Assembly (NCBI RefSeq): GCF_002906255.1
Contig: NZ_POTC01000003.1
Span: forward strand, 1 to 64,000
DNA from: Novacetimonas maltaceti
GTDB taxonomy: Bacteria; Pseudomonadota; Alphaproteobacteria; Acetobacterales; Acetobacteraceae
Length of the DNA stretch: 64,000 nucleotides
Direction of reading: 5' to 3'
In this document: positions 58,685 through 64,000 of the stretch, in pieces
Layout: each line of letters begins with the position of its first letter
Numbering within the stretch: the stretch's first letter is position 1
The notes under the pieces: model-generated
The model's database searches: none
What the model saw: only the letters and a program-made list of their open reading frames with translations
What the model was told of the DNA's origin: nothing
Translations under genes and position numbers: made by a program

Positions 58685-59272
58685 GTGACGGCCCCCACAT
58701 GGAACATTGCTGGAATGACCACGCCATATACAGGACTGCTCGACACGATCCTGCCATGCTACCGGTTTGTCGAGACACACCACATCTCGATCCGCGCCAC
58801 ACCCGCGCGCATCATGGCGTGCATCCGTGCCTACCGCACCAGGCATGACCTGCTGGTCCGCATTGCGATCGGGATGCGCGAACTGCCTGCGCGCCTGCTG
58901 GGATACAGGGCGGGGCGGATGCTCGACCTTGATGATTTCGGCATCCTGGGACAGGACGGGGATACTGAAATCGTCTTCGGCCTGATGGGCGCGTTCTGGA
59001 AGCCTGATTACGGCCTTGTGCCGATTGCATCGCCCCATGCCTTCACGTCCTGCAGGCGCACCGGCCTGTGCCGCCTGGCGATGGGATTTCGCATCACCGC
59101 AGATCAGGACACCGGGCACGCAACGGTCATGACACAGACCCGCGTGGATTGCCCGGACGCCACGTCATACCGCCGTTTTGCCCCCTACTGGTACGCCATC
59201 CGTCCTGTCAGCGGCCTCATCAGGCATCGCATGCTGGGCCAGATACGCGCCATGGCGACATCAGACTCCTGA
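58685..59272 (+). CDS. SRPBCC-like (START-type) hypothetical protein
   Basis: The 195-residue product (from the GTG at 58685; ATG 58715 is also possible) has YRFVETHHISIRATPARIMA, DDFGILGQDGDTEIVFGLMG and a late TQTRVDCPDATSYRRFAPYW motif ending IRHRMLGQIRAMA. This follows the pattern of short SRPBCC proteins that bind hydrophobic ligands in a deep pocket. There is no signal peptide. Its partner genes are not evident. The family call is moderately sure, its function unknown. Confidence 0.65.
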   Translation: MTAPTWNIAGMTTPYTGLLDTILPCYRFVETHHISIRATPARIMACIRAYRTRHDLLVRIAIGMRELPARLLGYRAGRMLDLDDFGILGQDGDTEIVFGLMGAFWKPDYGLVPIASPHAFTSCRRTGLCRLAMGFRITADQDTGHATVMTQTRVDCPDATSYRRFAPYWYAIRPVSGLIRHRMLGQIRAMATSDS

Positions 59273-59360
59273 TACAATATCATATTAACGTGCGATAATA
59301 ACAAACGCCGCCCACACGAAAATCCGCACGCCCACGTCAAAAACCGCCATCGCCAAAAGG

Positions 59361-59400
59361 CTTGTGGTGAAGGTTTTTTGCAAAAACTCCTGAGGAACGC
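59361..59400. repeat. Intergenic hairpin repeat, copy C
   Basis: GTGGTGAAGGTTTTTTGC followed by AAAAACTCCTGAGGAACG shares the order GAAG, T run, A run and GAGGAAC with copy A at 52567, and TGGTGAAG with copy B at 56279. It lies in the 180-base gap before glpR. Confidence 0.5.
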
Positions 59401-59452
59401 CTCTCCCAGGAACAAGGTGCCCCTCAGAAATTCCGGCCTGTGCGAGGATATT

Positions 59453-60253
59453 TCACGAACGCTGCGCCGTTTTCGCACCGGCATCCTGTGCGATATGCAG
59501 CTGCACCCCATTTTCCTTCAGGATCTGCCGGATACGCGCCGGCGGGGGGCGATCGGTAAAAAAGCCGTGGATGTTCGACAGATGCCCCAGCCGTCCCATC
59601 GGACGACGCCCGAACTTGTCCTGATCGGCAAGGAGGAAGACCTTGCGCGCATTGCGCATCATCGCCTGGGCGATGTTGATCTCGTCCGCATCGAAATCGA
59701 GCAGGGTGCCATCTTCCTCGATCCCGCTGATGCCTATGACCGCGAAATCCGTCCTGTACTGGTCGATGGACGTGCTGGCGGTGGAACCGGTGATGCCGCC
59801 ATCGGAAAACCGCACCTGCCCGCCCGTGACGATCACCTGAAAATCGGTGCGTGACGACAGGGTGGAGGCAACATGCAGGTTGTTGGTGATGACCCGCAGG
59901 GCCTTGTGCTGGCGCAATGCCTGCGCAAATGCCTCTGTCGTGGTGCCGATGCTTATGAAAAGGGAGGAATTGTCGGGAATGGCGCGCGCGGCGATCTGCC
60001 CGATCGCCTCCTTGGCGTTACGGTTCAGGACCTGGCGTTCGGCATAGGCAATATTTTCAACCGAGGAAGCAAGCCCCGCCCCGCCATGGTGACGCGCCAC
60101 CAGTCCCTGTCGCGCAAGGGTGTTGACATCACGACGGATGGTCTGGACCGCCACGTTCAGGCGCTGGGCCAGATCCTCATTGGACACATATCCCTGAAGG
60201 CGCACGAGCTCCATGATCTCGCGATGCCGTTCCCCCGCCGATATGCTGGCCAT
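59453..60253 (-). CDS. glpR: DeoR-family regulator, GlpR-like repressor
   Basis: The 266-residue protein has a DeoR-type HTH (RHREIMELVRLQGYVSNEDL, QRLNVAVQTIRRDVNTLARQ) and the sugar-phosphate binding domain (NSSLFISIGTTTEAFAQAL; ALRVITNNLHVASTL; FAVIGISGIEEDGTLLDFD). GlpR senses glycerol 3-phosphate and represses glycerol genes. It lies downstream of glpK-glpX-fba on the same strand but after a terminator, so it probably has its own promoter. The ATG at 60253 is the family start; an upstream one at 60277 adds eight residues. Confidence 0.88.
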   Translation of the reverse strand: MASISAGERHREIMELVRLQGYVSNEDLAQRLNVAVQTIRRDVNTLARQGLVARHHGGAGLASSVENIAYAERQVLNRNAKEAIGQIAARAIPDNSSLFISIGTTTEAFAQALRQHKALRVITNNLHVASTLSSRTDFQVIVTGGQVRFSDGGITGSTASTSIDQYRTDFAVIGISGIEEDGTLLDFDADEINIAQAMMRNARKVFLLADQDKFGRRPMGRLGHLSNIHGFFTDRPPPARIRQILKENGVQLHIAQDAGAKTAQRS

Positions 60254-60350
60254 AAACCTGAATCCCGTCCTTGCCACGCTTCACCGCCCCCCGGACCGGC
60301 GGGCGGACATCATCCGTAATCTATAGCAATTCAGGAACATGCAAAACCAC

Positions 60351-60390
60351 GGGCCGGCCTGACAGGAATGACATCCCGACAGGCCGGCCC
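60351..60390 (-). terminator. Terminator after the glpK-glpX-fba operon
   Basis: An 11-base inverted repeat GGGCCGGCCTG / CAGGCCGGCCC (60351-60361 and 60380-60390) with an 18-base loop lies 19 bases after the fba stop. On the minus strand it is followed by GTGGTTTTGC, a short T run. Confidence 0.75.
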
Positions 60391-60408
60391 CGGCATCACG
60401 TCACCGGA

Positions 60409-61497
60409 TCAGGAGGCCGCGACCGTCTTGCCGGTCGCGCCGAGGTCAGCGAATGTCTGCTCCAGGCGGGAGACGACGCTACATTCGCCCACGCGCAGCC
60501 ACTTGCGCGGGTCATAGAGCTTCTTCAGCGGCTTGCCCGTGGTGGGGGAGATCTGATGGCGGAACGCCTCCGGATTTTCCAGCACATAGCCACCCACGCC
60601 TTCGGCAAAGGCGAACTGGATGTCGGTATCGATGTTCATCTTGAACACGCCGTAAGACACGGCTTCGGCAATCTGGTGCTTTTCAGAACCGGACCCGCCA
60701 TGGAAGACCAGCGCCAGCGGACGTTCCCCCTGCCCTGTCGCCTCCGACACGGCCTGCTGCGAATGGAGCAGGATTTCGGGCCGCAGCTTCACGTTGCCCG
60801 GCGCGTAGACGCCATGCACATTGCCAAACGATGCGGCAATCGTGACAAAGCCCAGCGGCGACAGTTCGTTATACGCACGCAGCACATCGGCCGGCTGGGT
60901 ATAGAGATGGGCATTGTCCGCCCCGTCATCGAGGTCATGCCCGATGCCGTCCTCCTCGCCCCCCGTGACGCCAAGCTCGATTTCCAGGCCGATCCCCAGC
61001 GGGGCCATACGGCGCAGGAAACGCGCGCATTCGGCGATGTTGTCTTCGAGGGGTTCGGCCGAAAGGTCGATCATGTGCGACGAAAACAGCGGCTGCCCCG
61101 TTTCACGGACCGCGGCCGCGCTCTCGTCGATCAGGTCCGACACCCACGGCAGCAGCTTGCGGTCCGCATGGTCGGTATGCAGGATGACGCACACGCCATA
61201 GGCCGCCGCCAGCGTGTGGACATGCCGCGCCGCAGCCACCGCGCCCAGCACACGGGCGCGATGCTGGTCCTTCATCCCCTCGCCCGCATAAAAACGCGCG
61301 CCACCGTTCGACATCTGGATGATGACGTCGGAGCGGTTGCGCGCGGCAGCCTCCAGCACGGCATTGATGCTGTCGGTGCCGACGACGTTGACCGCAGGCA
61401 GGGCATATCCCTCGCTGCAGCAGGTCGCGACCAGCCTGCGGTAGTTTTCCCCCGTGACAACCCCCGGAGGCAGGGACGGACGTGCGGAATGAGCCAT
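60409..61497 (-). CDS. fba: Class II fructose-bisphosphate aldolase
   Basis: The 362-residue zinc enzyme joins dihydroxyacetone phosphate and glyceraldehyde 3-phosphate. Visible motifs: ALPAVNVVGTDSINAVLE, the Zn ligands in VCVILHTDHADRKLLPW, GLEIELGVTGGEEDGIG, VFHGGSGSEKHQIAEAVS and the phosphate-binding GVFKMNIDTDIQFAF. This is the long E. coli FbaA-type class. The ATG at 61497 is preceded by TTG ACC, which the longer frame would use. It lies 32 bases after glpX; together they feed glycerol carbon toward fructose 6-phosphate. Confidence 0.95.
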   Translation of the reverse strand: MAHSARPSLPPGVVTGENYRRLVATCCSEGYALPAVNVVGTDSINAVLEAAARNRSDVIIQMSNGGARFYAGEGMKDQHRARVLGAVAAARHVHTLAAAYGVCVILHTDHADRKLLPWVSDLIDESAAAVRETGQPLFSSHMIDLSAEPLEDNIAECARFLRRMAPLGIGLEIELGVTGGEEDGIGHDLDDGADNAHLYTQPADVLRAYNELSPLGFVTIAASFGNVHGVYAPGNVKLRPEILLHSQQAVSEATGQGERPLALVFHGGSGSEKHQIAEAVSYGVFKMNIDTDIQFAFAEGVGGYVLENPEAFRHQISPTTGKPLKKLYDPRKWLRVGECSVVSRLEQTFADLGATGKTVAAS

Positions 61498-61529
61498 GGT
61501 CAAACCAGCCTTTCGTTGTTCTTGTTATT

Positions 61530-62516
61530 TTATCGCCAGGTCTTGGTGGTGAAGTCGTGATGCCCTTCGACAAACCGCAGCGTGCCGGACTTCGAACGCA
61601 TGACCAGCGAATGGGTGATCGTCCATCCGTTGTTCTGCGTGATCCCACGCAGCAACGTGCCGCCGGTGACACCGGTTGCGGAAAACAGCACGTCGCCGCT
61701 GGCGATATCCGTCAGGTCGAGCTTGCGCGACGGGTCGGCGCCGGGGTTCATCTTCTTCGCGCGCTCCAGCTGGGTTTCGTCCTCGAACAGGAGGCGCCCC
61801 TGCATCTGCCCATGCACGCAGCGCACGGCGGCGGCAGCCAGCACGCCCTCGGGCGCCCCGCCGGAGCCGAGATAGATGTCGACCTCGTTATTCTCAAGGC
61901 ATGCGGCGATCGCGGCGGCAACGTCACCATCGCTGAGCAGGGTCACGCGCGCGCCCATGGAACGGGCGCGCCCGATGATCTCCTCATGGCGGGGACGGTC
62001 CAGCGTGCACAGCATCAGTTCGCGGATATCCTTGCCCTTTGCCGCGGCCAGCGCCTTCAGGTTGGCTTCCACGCTGGCGTCGAGGTCAACGACGTTCTCC
62101 GGCAGGTTCGGCCCCACCACGATCTTGTCCATGTAAATGTCGGGCGCGTGCAGGAAGTGGCCTTCCTCCGCCAGGGCCACCACCGTCAGGGCGTTGGGCA
62201 GGTTCTTGGCGCACAGGTTTGTCCCCTCCAGCGGGTCGACGGCGATATCCATCGCGGGACCGCCCGCGCCGACATGCTCGCCGATGAACAGCATCGGGGC
62301 CTCGTCCATCTCGCCTTCGCCAATGACGACCGTCCCGTTGATGGCCACCGTGTCAAAGGCGCGGCGCATGGCTTCCACCGCCGCGCCATCGGCCTCGTTC
62401 TTCTTGCCGCGCCCGGTCCACGCGGAGGCGGCGACCGCCGCCGCCTCCGTCACGCGCACCAGTTCAAGGGCGAGGTTTCGGTCAGTAACCTGATAGGGGT
62501 TCGGCGTGACGGTCAT
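61530..62516 (-). CDS. glpX: Class II fructose-1,6-bisphosphatase
   Basis: The 328-residue enzyme removes the 1-phosphate of fructose 1,6-bisphosphate in gluconeogenesis. Motifs: NLALELVRVTEAAAVAASAW, GTVVIGEGEMDEAPML with metal-binding acids, AVDPLEGTNLCAKNLPNAL, YLGSGGAPEGVLAAAAVRC and FSATGVTGGTLLRGI. Length is standard. It lies between glpK and fba in the same operon; acetic acid bacteria use it to regenerate hexose phosphates for the pentose phosphate pathway and cellulose. Confidence 0.96.
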   Translation of the reverse strand: MTVTPNPYQVTDRNLALELVRVTEAAAVAASAWTGRGKKNEADGAAVEAMRRAFDTVAINGTVVIGEGEMDEAPMLFIGEHVGAGGPAMDIAVDPLEGTNLCAKNLPNALTVVALAEEGHFLHAPDIYMDKIVVGPNLPENVVDLDASVEANLKALAAAKGKDIRELMLCTLDRPRHEEIIGRARSMGARVTLLSDGDVAAAIAACLENNEVDIYLGSGGAPEGVLAAAAVRCVHGQMQGRLLFEDETQLERAKKMNPGADPSRKLDLTDIASGDVLFSATGVTGGTLLRGITQNNGWTITHSLVMRSKSGTLRFVEGHHDFTTKTWR

Positions 62517-62553
62517 TAAAACGGTCCTTCCTGTGTGATTTTCTTGCAGTCGC

Positions 62554-64000
62554 TTACGATGCGACAGTGCTGGTCAGGGTACGCTTGACGGCCTGATGCC
62601 ACCCACGGACCAGCTCCTCGCGCTGTTCCGCCGGCATCAGGGGCTGGAACAGGCGGCCCTGCGTCCAGGTTCCGGCCAGTTCGGGAATGCTGTCCCACAC
62701 CCCCACGGCAAGCCCCGCAAGGAACGCTGCCCCCAGCGCCGTCGTTTCCACCTGCCGCGGGCGCTGCACCGGAGTCTGAAGCATATCGGCGAGGAACTGG
62801 CAGAACCAGTCATTGACCGACATTCCGCCATCGACGCGCAGGGCGCTGAGCTTCCCGCCGCCATCCTCGAACATGGCGCCCACAAGGTCGAGCGTCTGGT
62901 ACGCCACAGATTCCAGCGCCGCACGCGCGATATGCGCCGCCGTGGCGTCCAGCGTCAGCCCGCAGATCAGGCCACGCGCATCGGGATCCCAGTGCGGCGC
63001 GCCCAGCCCCACGAACCCCGGCACCATGTAGACGCCGTGGCTGTGCGGGACCCGGGTTGCCATGTCATCGGTCTGCGAGGCATGGGTGATCAGGTTCAGC
63101 CCGTCGCGCAGCCAGCGGATCGCGGCCCCCGCGACGAAAATAGATCCTTCGAGGGCATAGGTGATGTCATCGCCAATGCGGTAACCGATGGTGGTGAGCA
63201 TGCGGTTGTTCGACATGACCGGACGGTTGCCGGTGTTGAGCAGCGCAAAGCAGCCCGTGCCATAGGTCGCCTTGACCATGCCCGGCTCGAAGCAGGCCTG
63301 CCCCACCAGCGCCGCGTTCTGGTCGCCCGCCATGCCGGCCACCATGATCGGATGGCCGAACAGGGCGGGATCGGTTTCGCCGAACGCCTCGCTGTTGCCC
63401 TTGATGACCGGCAGGATCGCGCGCGGGATATGGAACAGGCGCAGCAGGTCGTCATCCCATTCGCCGGTATGGATGTTGCACAGCAGCGTGCGCGACGCAT
63501 TGGTGATGTCCGTCGCATGCACCTTCCCCGCCGTCAGCCGCCACAGCAGGAAGCTGTCGATGGTGCCGCAGGCAAGCTCCCCGGCTTCCGCGCGATGGCG
63601 GGCGCCGGGGACGTTATCGAGGATCCAGGCCAGCTTGGTGGCCGAAAAATAAGGGTCGAGCAGCAGGCCCGTGCGCTCGCGCACCAGGGCCTCGTGACCT
63701 TCCTGGCGCATGTGCGCGCACTGCGCCGTGGTGCGGCGATCCTGCCAGACAATGGCGCGATGGATCGGCTCACCCGTCCTACGGTCCCAGACCACGATGG
63801 TCTCGCGCTGGTTGGTGATCCCGATGGCCGCGATCTGTTCCGCGCCACCGACCTGGTCCATGGCTTCGCGCGCGGTGGAGACGACATTGCCCCAGATTTC
63901 GATGGGATCATGCTCCACCCAGCCATGGTTCGGGTAATGCTGCTGGAATTCCACCCGTGCCGTGGCCAGCGCCGCGATCTCACGATTGAACACGATGCTG
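62554..64000 (-). CDS. glpK: Glycerol kinase, C-terminal part (continues off the right edge)
   Basis: The frame has no stop up to the window edge, so the first 20 or so residues (the ATP-binding start) are missing. The visible part covers the rest: GITNQRETIVVWDRRTG, WQDRRTTAQC, DITNASRTLLCNIHTGEWDD, MAGDQNAALVGQACFEPGM, VKATYGTGCFALLNTG and the C-terminal RVDGGMSVNDWFCQFLADML. It phosphorylates glycerol to glycerol 3-phosphate. It is the first visible gene of glpK-glpX-fba, with a 37-base gap to glpX. Confidence 0.96.
   Translation of the reverse strand, partial: SIVFNREIAALATARVEFQQHYPNHGWVEHDPIEIWGNVVSTAREAMDQVGGAEQIAAIGITNQRETIVVWDRRTGEPIHRAIVWQDRRTTAQCAHMRQEGHEALVRERTGLLLDPYFSATKLAWILDNVPGARHRAEAGELACGTIDSFLLWRLTAGKVHATDITNASRTLLCNIHTGEWDDDLLRLFHIPRAILPVIKGNSEAFGETDPALFGHPIMVAGMAGDQNAALVGQACFEPGMVKATYGTGCFALLNTGNRPVMSNNRMLTTIGYRIGDDITYALEGSIFVAGAAIRWLRDGLNLITHASQTDDMATRVPHSHGVYMVPGFVGLGAPHWDPDARGLICGLTLDATAAHIARAALESVAYQTLDLVGAMFEDGGGKLSALRVDGGMSVNDWFCQFLADMLQTPVQRPRQVETTALGAAFLAGLAVGVWDSIPELAGTWTQGRLFQPLMPAEQREELVRGWHQAVKRTLTSTVAS

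Overview
The window is GC-rich DNA from an acetic acid bacterium of the family Acetobacteraceae. Komagataeibacter or Gluconacetobacter is my best guess, inferred from the overall gene set and base composition; no rRNA or other decisive marker is present. About the first 21.6 kb is an integrated phage-like element. The rest is chromosomal core sequence with islands for metal efflux, transport and carbon metabolism.

Phage-like element (1 to about 21,597). The left edge cuts an IS1182-like transposase whose insertion appears to truncate a membrane protein gene. A ribbon-helix-helix regulator and a KilA-N protein follow. From 2.0 to 14.2 kb runs a tightly overlapped Mu-like contractile tail cassette: tail terminator, DUF2635, sheath, tube, tail assembly chaperone with a -1 frameshift site, tape measure with a lysozyme domain, DNA circularisation-like proteins, hub, spike, wedge, baseplate J, gp48-like, fibre. 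Small lysis or cargo genes separated by terminators follow (14.2-16.8 kb). On the opposite strand is a compact cargo operon: hicA toxin, hicB antitoxin, a Mesh1-like small alarmone hydrolase, a 55-residue CxxCC protein and an AT-rich protein that looks HEPN-like. A possible cysteine-peptidase-fold protein, a lipoprotein and a P4-type integrase complete the element, which ends at tRNA-Ser(GCU). No head genes lie next to the tail cassette inside the window.

Chromosomal part. gatC-gatA-gatB (tRNA-dependent amidation) diverge from ruvX. Next come UDP-glucose 6-dehydrogenase, an AI-2E family permease with an Ivy-type lysozyme inhibitor, and a TetR-type regulator divergent from a DUF1349/acetyltransferase pair. 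A single overlapping operon (39.0 to 31.0 kb, minus strand) encodes an exported protein, a CusC/CusB/CusA-like heavy-metal efflux pump and its two-component system. An EamA permease and an OprB-type porin follow; the porin is preceded by a clear cobalamin riboswitch. Next to it is a 16-repeat type I-E CRISPR array with no cas genes in the window.

From 44 kb onward: a periplasmic cyclophilin, tRNA-Val(GAC), an N-formylglutamate amidohydrolase-like protein, a YidB protein, a Nudix hydrolase, an exported beta-propeller with an exported creatininase-family protein, a large-subunit catalase, a SelW-like protein, a DUF4112 protein, a D-lactate dehydrogenase-type flavoprotein, a TPR/glycosyltransferase-like protein, a GntR regulator and NDH-2. 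The right end is a glycerol/gluconeogenesis cluster (glpK, glpX, class II fba, glpR). Together with NDH-2 and the D-lactate oxidase it fits an obligate aerobe that oxidises incompletely and rebuilds sugar phosphates from glycerol and lactate.
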